This document shows positions 7,336 to 15,900 of a stretch of DNA of 40,067 nt, one piece after another. The stretch is from Pseudoalteromonas sp. S2755 (GTDB lineage Bacteria; Pseudomonadota; Gammaproteobacteria; Enterobacterales; Alteromonadaceae): NCBI RefSeq assembly GCF_005886535.1, contig NZ_PNDS01000049.1, forward strand, positions 1 to 40,067, in the 5' to 3' direction. Within the stretch, counting starts at the first letter, position 1. The number at the start of each line of letters is the position of its first letter. Under the pieces are notes generated by a model. It made no database searches and was not told the DNA's origin. It was given only the letters and a program-made list of their open reading frames with translations. Position numbers and translations under genes: made by a program.

Positions 7336-8844
7336 CTAATTTTCAAAAGCGGTTCCATAGGTTGGTAGGGCTGATTTACATGGTAGCCAAACCATCACGC
7401 CCGCAGCAGGGTCATTTGCATCAACAAAGGAAGGCGCCCAGCCCAACTGTCTAAACCCAAGTGATACATGATTTTCTTCAACCCCAAAGTTTGCTGTAGC
7501 TTCTCGGGCATTTTCACATTTGAAGTATTGCGTCATGTTATCAGCTGGTATATTCAGATCGGCAAGCGTGTAGTTTTGTATGCAGCCGACGCCACTACCA
7601 CTACAGGTATTTAGGTAATCGTTCCACGCATCTGTACAAGCTGTACCATAAGGATTATCGCGACAAACTCGAGCATATTGCTCATAAATCCATGCATTGT
7701 TGTAAGCGGCTTCTTGTACGCCTTCTGCTTTTTGACGTTGTACATCCGTCATCCAACTAGCGTATTGCGCAAGTACACCACGCGCACGGTGTTCATGATT
7801 AACCGACTTTTTGAATTGATCTTCAAGCCATAAAGTACGGTAAGTGGTTTCAAAGCGAATATCTTTATTACCTGAATCTAAACGACGTACATCTTGTGAG
7901 CTGATCTCGTAAGGCGTAGCCTTGTAACGCACCACGTTGTAATCAGATAACGCATTAAACTGATTACCAAAATCGTTCTTCGCATAGTTCACCGCTTGCT
8001 CAAATAAAGTGAAGCAAGGCTCGTAGTTATCGAGAGAACAAGTGATAATATTGTTAGGGATTATGCTGAGAAGCTGTTTAGGATCACCGCCTTTTTGTAA
8101 GGCTCTGACGGTAATGCGCACACTTTTCTTTAGGTCCTCGTCGATATAATTAAGTTTACCATCGACGCTAATACCAATATTACCAGCACCGTAACTTACC
8201 CCTAAATAACCGCCAATTTCACTTTTGTGCTGCTCACTTAAGTATTCAATTTTCATGTTAATGAGTAGCTGTGCACCGTATTCAATCTCACTGATAAAAC
8301 CATCACCTGCCATGCTCATTAGTTTACTTTGGTACTCATTCGCTAGCGTATTACCTGACGGGGTCAAGGTGTAACCAATGTTGGCATCCGCTGGCATAAG
8401 TACACGCTTCTTCGGTGTTAACGATGCTTGGAAAGTATAAGTATTAGAAAACTCAGTCGAGGACATTTCTTTGGCTAAGTGACCGCCAGCTTTGACACGA
8501 ATGACTGGAAAACCAACATCAACATCCACATTACCGTTGAGCTGACGGAGTACTTCGTCATAGCTGCCATTGTTTACTAGTTCAAATTGCACTCGGGTAT
8601 TACCGAGAGTCTCAACTGTTTCCCCTGCGACAGTTTGAACATTCAAAAAGCGTTTTTGGTCGCTGTTATAAGCCGTACCTAGTACAATGTGATCGTTCAT
8701 CAATCCGGGGATTTCGCTTTGAAAGGTATTCACATTTTGTGCTTTTTGCATTAATTCCGCTTCGTTGACAAAATTGGAATCTGCGAATACGAAAGGTGTA
8801 GTGCCGGCAATAAGTGCCGCGATAGTCTGTTTGTATAAGTTCAT
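7336..8844 (-). CDS. Secreted MACPF/CDC-like pore-former paralogue, long form
   Basis: A 502-aa exported protein (signal peptide 1-21, VFA|DS). It is a clear paralogue of the protein encoded at 9707-10954: shared blocks are LGTAY (56-60), TPKKRVL (143-149), AGDGFISEIEYG (179-190), GG (211-212), YIDEDLKKSVRITVRALQ (233-250), KGGDPKQLL (251-259), C-x7-C with DNYEPC (C269, C277) and CRDNPYGTAC (C394, C403). These fit a MACPF/CDC-type core, with a bent sheet flanked by stretches that become membrane hairpins. Unlike its sibling it carries about 95 extra C-terminal residues containing four cysteines (C414, C421, C443, C489), probably a disulfide-stabilised extra domain for target binding or assembly. 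AGGTGG gives a strong Shine-Dalgarno, and the gene starts 11 nt after the GEVED gene's stop. The superfamily call is inference; secretion and paralogy are well supported. Confidence 0.65.
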   Translation of the reverse strand: MNLYKQTIAALIAGTTPFVFADSNFVNEAELMQKAQNVNTFQSEIPGLMNDHIVLGTAYNSDQKRFLNVQTVAGETVETLGNTRVQFELVNNGSYDEVLRQLNGNVDVDVGFPVIRVKAGGHLAKEMSSTEFSNTYTFQASLTPKKRVLMPADANIGYTLTPSGNTLANEYQSKLMSMAGDGFISEIEYGAQLLINMKIEYLSEQHKSEIGGYLGVSYGAGNIGISVDGKLNYIDEDLKKSVRITVRALQKGGDPKQLLSIIPNNIITCSLDNYEPCFTLFEQAVNYAKNDFGNQFNALSDYNVVRYKATPYEISSQDVRRLDSGNKDIRFETTYRTLWLEDQFKKSVNHEHRARGVLAQYASWMTDVQRQKAEGVQEAAYNNAWIYEQYARVCRDNPYGTACTDAWNDYLNTCSGSGVGCIQNYTLADLNIPADNMTQYFKCENAREATANFGVEENHVSLGFRQLGWAPSFVDANDPAAGVMVWLPCKSALPTYGTAFEN

Positions 8845-8855
8845 GTTGCCACCTA

Positions 8856-9695
8856 TTACTTCACGTAAAGGAGGTAATCTTCTACCTCTCCGGAGTCTAC
8901 TTCTTTACATGCGTCATTGCTGCCACCGAGGTAATCCATGGTAACGCGCATTTTCGTCATGCCCTTTTTAGCGCCCGTTGGCGGTGTAATTTCTACCTGA
9001 ACGGCTTGTTCTGAAACACCTGCGAATAAGGTTTCTTTTGTATCGTTAAAATCACCATCTTGGTTCCAGTCAATAAACACATGCCAAGTTTCCGGGTATG
9101 TTTCTGCACTACTAAATCCAGGGGTTAACGTTAACTGGTAGCTTCTATCGGCATATATTTTCGCAGTATCGCCAACATAGTTGCTGTAAAAGGTGTTGCT
9201 ACTGGTATTTTCAAGATTAGAAAATTTGACTGATTGGATAAACTCATAGTCACGTTCACGAGACTTAGTGGTGCAGTAGTTCGGCATTGCAGGAGTAACC
9301 ATCACCGCGCTTATGCGATAATCTGATGGGATCTGCAAACACGAAGTCGTTGGTGATTTACCCGCAAACCAGTTCTTTGGATTCGCATTGTCTTCGTCTC
9401 CAAAGGTAAGATATTTTGCATCAGTCCTGAGGGTGCTATTTTTGTATAGCATTACTTTTTTAAGATTTGCTATTTTCTCATCATTTGGAATGGGAGTTGT
9501 GGGATCAAAGATATTATCAGAGACTTCAACCAATAACCCTGGGTAGCACTTTTCCAACCATTGAAAGCGTCCTAACGCTTGCTGTGGCGTAAGTACATCT
9601 CGAGATTCAAATAAAGTCGTATTTGCCTGCGCTGATGGTGCTATTGTGGCAGCGAATGAGGCAATTAATGTGCTGGTTAGCATGACTTTTAACAT
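8856..9695 (-). CDS. Secreted stand-alone GEVED-domain protein
   Basis: An exported protein of 279 aa from the ATG at 9695 (signal peptide 1-24, AQA|NT). The frame stays open upstream to 9722, but that start lies inside the preceding gene; the 9695 ATG follows the neighbour's TAA and an AGGA Shine-Dalgarno at good spacing. The N-terminal half (25-140) is not recognised. The C-terminal half (about 141-279) is a GEVED domain: YC at its start, a Ca-binding-like DWNQDGDFND loop (209-218), and SGEVEDYLL at the end. GEVED domains are beta-rich modules of secreted proteins, often attached to proteases. It sits between two pore-former paralogues, 11 nt from each, so stoichiometric co-production is likely. 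It also shares the GEVED module with the operon's protease, which hints at a binding or chaperone role. The function is not known. Confidence 0.75.
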   Translation of the reverse strand: MLKVMLTSTLIASFAATIAPSAQANTTLFESRDVLTPQQALGRFQWLEKCYPGLLVEVSDNIFDPTTPIPNDEKIANLKKVMLYKNSTLRTDAKYLTFGDEDNANPKNWFAGKSPTTSCLQIPSDYRISAVMVTPAMPNYCTTKSRERDYEFIQSVKFSNLENTSSNTFYSNYVGDTAKIYADRSYQLTLTPGFSSAETYPETWHVFIDWNQDGDFNDTKETLFAGVSEQAVQVEITPPTGAKKGMTKMRVTMDYLGGSNDACKEVDSGEVEDYLLYVK

Positions 9696-9706
9696 AGTCT
9701 TATTCC

Positions 9707-10954
9707 TTATAATTCTAGCCATTTACGGTCATACTGATGAACGCGGCCACGAGTCTGTAGCTCTCTATCGCGACAGTAATTACCAATTGGATTACGCTTA
9801 CAATAATCAACGGCGTCTGCCAGAATAAATGAGTTAAAGAGTGCATTATCGCGAATGGTCTCTAATGCAGTTCGATGTGAGTTATTGAGCTCACTGGCGT
9901 AGTAATTAAGTAGGTTATCGGCACGACGATTGTCGAGAATTGCCTGTACCCAATCATCACTCATGTTTTTCAAAGCCAATTTAGTCAAGATGCTTTTGGC
10001 AGGATAGACATCATCAGGTACCAAGGGAGATAGGCTTGGTCCTGAGTCGGTATAACTTTGTGTTAAAACTCGACCAACGTTGTATTTATCTAAGGTATCA
10101 AACTGAGTGACGTAGTTAGTTTTGATGTAATCGATACTGTTTTTAAATACATCAAAGCATGGTGTTGGGTTTTCCATTGTACAGTTGACGAGCTGATTAG
10201 GGATCACCTTCAGTAGTTCAGTTGGATCACCACCAAGTTGTAGCGCAGAAACGGTAATTTTGATGTTACGCTTCACATCTTCGTCTACTTTTTGCAACTT
10301 ACCACTGACACTGACTTTACCCGCCCAGTCAACACCAAGCTGACCACCCCATTTGACTTTGTCTTCGTCATTTTTATATTGGAACTTGAGATTGATCATA
10401 ACTTGAGATCCATACTCAATCGCTGATACAAACTCATTACCAATATTATTGAATTTATCTCCAGGGTTAGCGTTGACCAAATCAAGCGCTGCTTGTGTTG
10501 GTTTAAATCCTGTCTGAGGATCCGCAACTAACAGCCGTTTTTTCGGTTTTAAGGAGAGAAATAGGGTGTAAGTGCCGGTGTAGTTATCTGCGGCGTTTTG
10601 TTTTGCATAGCTTGCGCCAACGCCAACTTTTATGACTGGAACGTCAAGTGCAGCGCCTAAGTTACCATCTAGCATGCTAGATAGTTGGCTATAGCTCATA
10701 TCTACACCGACTACAAAATCCATTTCGGTATTGCCATAGGTTTCGTCAACTCGGCCAAGCACACTTTGCAGTGCATAAAAACCTTCTTTTTCGCTATGAT
10801 AAGCAGTACCGAGTGTCACTGAGTCTAAATCAGAGTTATTTGCTTGGGTAGTGAACTCTGGATTAGCAATTTGATCAGCAGTAGCTGAAAAACTGCAGGC
10901 AAAAAGTCCCACTAGCCCCATGGCACGTGCCAATGGAGAATGTATAAATTTCAT
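9707..10954 (-). CDS. Secreted MACPF/CDC-like pore-former paralogue, short form
   Basis: A 415-aa exported protein (signal peptide about 1-26, ATA|DQ). Core motifs in order: LGTAY (48-52), LKPKKRLLV (135-143), GNEFVSAIEYGSQ (172-184), GG (203-204), LGGDPTELLKVI (240-251), C-x7-C with ENPTPC (C258, C266), and a late C-x8-C (C385, C394). The YGS block followed about 20 residues later by GG resembles the MACPF signature (YGTH...GG), and LGGDP resembles the LGGDA segment of cholesterol-dependent cytolysins. The stretches DVPVIKVGVGASYA and WAGKVSVSGKL are plausible pore-lining strands. It lacks the cysteine-rich C-terminal extension of the long paralogue, so the two resemble the short/long partners of two-component CDC-like toxins. 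The undecapeptide of true cholesterol-dependent cytolysins is absent. The protein fold should be tested before the pore-former label is relied on. Confidence 0.65.
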   Translation of the reverse strand: MKFIHSPLARAMGLVGLFACSFSATADQIANPEFTTQANNSDLDSVTLGTAYHSEKEGFYALQSVLGRVDETYGNTEMDFVVGVDMSYSQLSSMLDGNLGAALDVPVIKVGVGASYAKQNAADNYTGTYTLFLSLKPKKRLLVADPQTGFKPTQAALDLVNANPGDKFNNIGNEFVSAIEYGSQVMINLKFQYKNDEDKVKWGGQLGVDWAGKVSVSGKLQKVDEDVKRNIKITVSALQLGGDPTELLKVIPNQLVNCTMENPTPCFDVFKNSIDYIKTNYVTQFDTLDKYNVGRVLTQSYTDSGPSLSPLVPDDVYPAKSILTKLALKNMSDDWVQAILDNRRADNLLNYYASELNNSHRTALETIRDNALFNSFILADAVDYCKRNPIGNYCRDRELQTRGRVHQYDRKWLEL

Positions 10955-10977
10955 GTTGAATTCCTTACTGAGAAGTA

Positions 10978-11000
10978 TGGCCCCTCAATAGGAGAGGCCA
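10978..11000 (-). other. Intercistronic hairpin
   Basis: A GC-rich stem of 9 positions with one mismatch (10978-10986 with 10992-11000) and a 5-nt loop lies in the 56-nt gap between the Hint-protein gene and the short pore-former gene. There is no T-tract. It could protect the downstream mRNA or tune relative expression. Confidence 0.4.
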
Positions 11001-11010
11001 GATGCAGCGA

Positions 11011-12957
11011 TTAGTTCAGGCTGTTGATGTAGTCTGTTTTCCACTTTTCAGGAAGACGTTGGAGAATCTCTTCTTCTGACATGCGTACGTCCTGATCTTT
11101 GTAGTTGAACTCATCTTGTGTAGCCAGATCGCCTACCGCCATGCCATTGGCAAACATGGCAAAGTTACGTGACTCAGCTAGTTTAGAATCTGCTGTTGGA
11201 GCAAGTTTTAGGTTATAAATCTTGTCGCGATACTTCTCTTTAGTCACGCTTGTTACCAACACCGATCCATTCTCAGTTAAGATACGGTCGCCAACTTTAA
11301 GTTCTTTCGCCCAAATAATTCCTTTATTTGACGTCGAAATTGGGTGAGTCTCCGTAGTTAAGATATCAGAGCCATCTGCGCCTTTTACGCGATACATCTT
11401 GATAGCTTCAATCCCAACCGACACATCAATAACTTGCATTGGTTCTTTAACTTGGGTATTCGAAGCAAGTGCACCTAATACCAAATCGCCTTTCGCAATG
11501 TCTTCAATGGCAAGTTGTTTACCATCGGCCATGGTGATCATTGTGCCTGTAGCTAGACAGCTGTAACCTAGCTTCATCATAGGTAATACTTCACTATAGA
11601 AATTACCAAAACGCGTTGATGTTTCTGACGTTAGTGAAACTTGGAATGCAACGGCACCACCACGTCCTTTCTTAAAGTACGGATAACCTTTAACAGCAAA
11701 AGTCATATACCAGTTTGCTTCAGCGATGTTTGAGAACAGTTTGGCATTACCAAAACGGCCCTCAGAACGCGGAATATTCCAACGGATAATCGACTCCTGG
11801 TTTACTGTATCAACTTCGAACTCCAAGTAATCGGAAAATTGCTTAACCGCGTTTTCGAGCCCTTTATAACTTTGCTTTGTCGCGCCGCCATAGATACCTT
11901 CCTGTAGATAAATATTCGTTGGTTCATCTATACCGTTTGGCAAATCGCCTACAGTTGGATAGATTTCAGTGATCTCGTGAGGAACACGTAACTCGCCGTT
12001 GAATGGGATATTTACATCGGTAATTTCATTCGGTTCACGGTATTGATCTGCTGCGTAATCACAGTCAGTGTGACTACGGTTTAAACAGATTTTAATAACC
12101 GCGTCGTTGTTTTTATCGATTGGCGCAGTCGCATTATATTTCGGACGTGTATCCAAAGATGAGCTGATCCCTACGTTAAGTGCAGAAGCCTCACCTTTTG
12201 CAGCTGGTGTAGCAGAGCCATACAGCGCTTCAAAGTGTTCCCATGAGAATGGGTACTCAGTGTACTTCATCGTCGTACTGATGGTGCCATCTTCTTGCTC
12301 TAGTTCAACGTATGAACTTGCGTAAATGGTATCTAGGTTGGGAAAGTTTGCTTTCAATGACTTCAGTGAAATAGTCGAAGTTGCAAGTGTATCTTTACCA
12401 TCTAATACATTAAATGTAGAACCTAAAGGTGCAAGCTGATTACCATTTGCATCTTCTAACAACAAGTCGATGTAGGTCGCTTTTGTACCACCAAAGCGTG
12501 AGCTTTTTGCACGTACAATGAGATAAGGTTCGTTTGTATCAGATGAAATAGCTAAGTTCATATCCAAGAAGAAATGTGCTTCTTTAATGATATCCACTTC
12601 AGTTTCACTAACTGGCGGCACTTCAGAGGTGGTCATATTCATTTTGGCTGATAAGTGCTGTCCTTTTGCTACATCTAGCGTTTTGTGTAGCTGTGGGAAC
12701 TCGCTCTCAATACGGTTTGCTTTTATTAAGCGTGACTTCGCCAATTGATAGTGCTGCGGATTGGACATATCAAGTTTACGGATCCCGAATTGGTCTGGTT
12801 GAGTTACTGCAATACCCTGAGTTGCAGCAGGACCAGGCTTCTGTTTCGACGCCGTAGTAGTCGGTTGTTCATTAACACTGTTGCTAGCAGCAACCGCATT
12901 GCTGACTGCTAACGCGATTGCAAGCGGCATGAGCACCTTTTTGTTTAGTTTTTTCAT
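11011..12957 (-). CDS. Secreted Hint (hedgehog/intein-type) autoprocessing protein
   Basis: A 648-aa exported protein (signal peptide about 1-23, AVA|AS). Residues 24-465 are unrecognised and appear to be mainly beta-sandwich. From C467 a Hint module begins: CLATGTMITMADGK followed by the IEDIAKGDLVLG block (N-terminal intein-like motif A), then TTETHP with H538 (the TxxH of motif B), WAKELKVGDRIL (550-560), and MFANGMAVGD (601-610), matching the C-terminal ANG..V pattern of bacterial intein-like domains. Hint domains cleave at, or splice around, their first cysteine. Here about 38 residues follow the module, so cleavage or ester activation at C467 would release the large N-terminal part. The terminal Asn-nucleophile pair of splicing inteins is not clear, which favours cleavage. 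The gene starts 10 nt after the M4 protease stop, with AAGGA overlapping that stop, so the two are coupled. Confidence 0.75.
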   Translation of the reverse strand: MKKLNKKVLMPLAIALAVSNAVAASNSVNEQPTTTASKQKPGPAATQGIAVTQPDQFGIRKLDMSNPQHYQLAKSRLIKANRIESEFPQLHKTLDVAKGQHLSAKMNMTTSEVPPVSETEVDIIKEAHFFLDMNLAISSDTNEPYLIVRAKSSRFGGTKATYIDLLLEDANGNQLAPLGSTFNVLDGKDTLATSTISLKSLKANFPNLDTIYASSYVELEQEDGTISTTMKYTEYPFSWEHFEALYGSATPAAKGEASALNVGISSSLDTRPKYNATAPIDKNNDAVIKICLNRSHTDCDYAADQYREPNEITDVNIPFNGELRVPHEITEIYPTVGDLPNGIDEPTNIYLQEGIYGGATKQSYKGLENAVKQFSDYLEFEVDTVNQESIIRWNIPRSEGRFGNAKLFSNIAEANWYMTFAVKGYPYFKKGRGGAVAFQVSLTSETSTRFGNFYSEVLPMMKLGYSCLATGTMITMADGKQLAIEDIAKGDLVLGALASNTQVKEPMQVIDVSVGIEAIKMYRVKGADGSDILTTETHPISTSNKGIIWAKELKVGDRILTENGSVLVTSVTKEKYRDKIYNLKLAPTADSKLAESRNFAMFANGMAVGDLATQDEFNYKDQDVRMSEEEILQRLPEKWKTDYINSLN

Positions 12958-12967
12958 TTTATTTTCC

Positions 12968-15900
12968 TTAATTCTTATAGATTTCTACAAGGTAGTCTTC
13001 AATTTCTCCGCTCCCCGAGGTCGCGGCACTGCTATAGTCAGAGCAAGGATCGATACTATTTACTCTGCTAAATCCGTAATACTGCAAAATTCTCATTCGA
13101 GTCGTTGTGACAGGTTGTGAAAGCTTATTGCTTGGAATGCTAAATTCACCCTCAACATAGCCTTTACCGTAGTCTTGGTTAGTTTGGTCAAAGTCCATGA
13201 CCAGCAACTCTGATTTGTTGTTTCTCCAATCGCCATCGCCAAATTGACCGTCGCCGTTTAAATCTATCCAGATGTGGTAGTTTTCAGCGAAGGCTTCATT
13301 GCCTGCATAACCTGCCTCAATACGATAAGTATTATTCTGTGTGGTATAGAGCTTGATTGGATTGTTAGGGTTAACAACACCAGGTTGCTGTGCATTGCTA
13401 AATGGACCATCTTGATTGAAAGTCACGTTACTGATGTGTTCATAATCGGTCAGACCTACAGCCGTGCAATATTCAACAGGTTGTGTTGATTTAAGCTCTA
13501 GCAGCATATTTTTGGTACCTGTAACTCGGCTTCCCCAATCATCCCAAATAGGTTTGTTGTAACTAATAGTTAGGCTTGCGCTAAAGTTACCTGCGGCTTG
13601 ATAGGTGTGTTCGGTGTCTTGGCCAAAATTACCAGTTTGCGTAAGTGTTGAGCCATCTCCAAAGTTCCATTCCAATGTTACATCTGGGTATCTTGAAGCG
13701 TTATCAGGTTTTGTGGTGGTATTACTGAAGCTGACCTTAAACGTACCGTCTGCTTGTTCGCTTACCGTGTAGCTCACATCAGGCGTAAAGCTCGTCTCGC
13801 CAATTTTCACTGTTTCAGAGGTAGATTGTGTGCCATCAGCATGATTAATTGTGAGTGTGATCGTGTACTCGCCATCGGCTTGATAGGTGTGCTGAGTGTC
13901 TCTTACCGAGGACGTGACATCATCTCCAAATTGCCACTGTATTGTGCTACCTTTAGGGATAACACTCTGATTTGTATCTACATAAACAGTGCTACCGGAT
14001 TTCCGTGGTGTGAATCTTGCCGTGATAGTGGTGTTAAACTGAATTTGTTTGTTCCAGCTTCCAATTACTTTGTTAAATCTGTCATATGCTTTTAGCTCGA
14101 CCGTATAGTTGCCAGATTGTGCATATTGGTGAATAGGTGACTTTTCACTACTGGTAGTGCCATCGCCAAATTTCCAATGCCAACGTTTAACACGTGCATC
14201 AACAGTATTGTTTTCAAAGCTAATCTGATTGACACCTTGGCTTGCGCTGACTCTTAAATCAACGGGGTCTGTGTTTTCAATGAGCTTCACTGTGTAGTCT
14301 TCAACTTCACCCCAAGACATGTCGCCACACGCTGATTTCACTAGACCAAATGACACCATAGTTCGAAGGCGATAGCTTTGGTTTAGCTCACCACTCAATG
14401 AGATCTCACCAGTCAATTGCGTTTTACTGCTGCCAAAAAGTGCGAGTTCTTCCGTTTTATGGAATAAGCCATCGTTATCTTTGTCTAACCAGACATAAAA
14501 GTTCTTTGTCTTGTCTTGAGTATCTGGGTGGGGGGCTGCGGTTAGCGTTACATTGAGTGCTTTACCATCCTTAACTTCGACTACATCATGTGAGTAGTCG
14601 CTATAATTGCTTGATGTAGAATCGTTTTTGTAGCTGTTCAACGAAACTGATGATAAGTAGTACTTGCTATGGTTGATGCCTTGCGCGGGGCAATAGTCGT
14701 CAAAAACTTCAATAGGCAGCATAAAAGTATCAGATTGACCAGAGGGGGCGATGGCGGTCAGTTCAACATTGTATTCGCCCGCAGTAGTATAGTTATGTGT
14801 GGGCTCAAAGGCGCTACTCTGTGCACTTCCATCACCAAAATTCCACTGCCATTGCCAGCCTTCGCTGTTACTAGCCGAAACTTGCTGGCCGTCACGACGG
14901 GTTAAGTTCTTAAAGTCAAAAGCTAAGAACTGGCGATCAAAGCCAAGTTCACTCTCGAGTCCACGGTCTACCTTCAAACCTATACCAACTTGTGCAAACG
15001 CCTTACGTACGTGGTTTTGTAAATCAGTAACTTGCCAGTTGCTACCATCTTGCCTCTTAACGCCATCTTGAGTCAGCTGCTCAGTTACCGTGTGAGTTTG
15101 TCTCATTACACAATCAGCACCGGTAAGATAGGTACTATTACTGGTCCAGCAGTTTTTATTTGCGTTAGCAAACAAGATAAAGGCGTACTTTGTATTCCAC
15201 GGTGAGGTTTCGTTGTCTAGATCTGCAGTCGTGAGGTAATAAAAAGCTTTGTTAAATACGCCTGCGCCATGGTGAGAAGTGACTGAGTCGTCATAGTCCT
15301 CAACATGATCAATCGAATTTCCATCTAGCGTAGGAGTTTTGAAATAACGCAGTGCATCATCAAGGCGGAACGTTTCGTGATTACTTTTCCAATCATTCGC
15401 GCCAGAGTAGAAGAATTCAGCTGCTTCACCCGCCATATCAGAAAAGGCTTCATTGATGGCACGAGCTTGACCTGTCAGCATTGATTTTGGCGTATTTGAG
15501 CCATACTCTTCGGTAAAACCGTGAGCGATTTCATGGGCAACTACATCCAAGGAAACCATAGGATAGAAGAGGTAGTCACCATCACCAAAATAGACCTCGC
15601 CGTTTTCATAAAATGCCTGATCCATGTTTAGACCGTAATGGACATTTTGAATTATCTTTTTATTAAAGTAGGGTTTATGTCCAAGATAAGCCTCGAACAT
15701 CAAGCTTGCTGTTTGTCCATGATGATGAGCATCATTTAAGGCAGAGCGAGCGCCGTGATATTCTTTATAGTCATTGCGAGTTGAATCTGAGCAGTTATAG
15801 CTATAAGGCGTATTAACTTGCGCGGTACCGTGATTGTAGTTTCTGGTCTCAACGTTTTTTGCATCAAACAAGCAGTTAGTTTGCTGAGCATCAGTTTCCA

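Noticed and set aside
9696..9722. Upstream start of the GEVED gene at 9722
   Set aside because: It would begin inside the preceding gene and place nine polar residues before the signal peptide. The 9695 ATG has a good Shine-Dalgarno.
9707..10954. True cholesterol-dependent cytolysin
   Set aside because: The conserved undecapeptide and the domain-4 end are absent. Only core-like motifs match, so the broader MACPF/CDC-like label is used.
11011..12957. A self-splicing intein interrupting a host protein
   Set aside because: The C-terminal His-Asn followed by Cys/Ser/Thr junction is not clear, and only about 38 residues follow, so cleavage rather than splicing is assumed.
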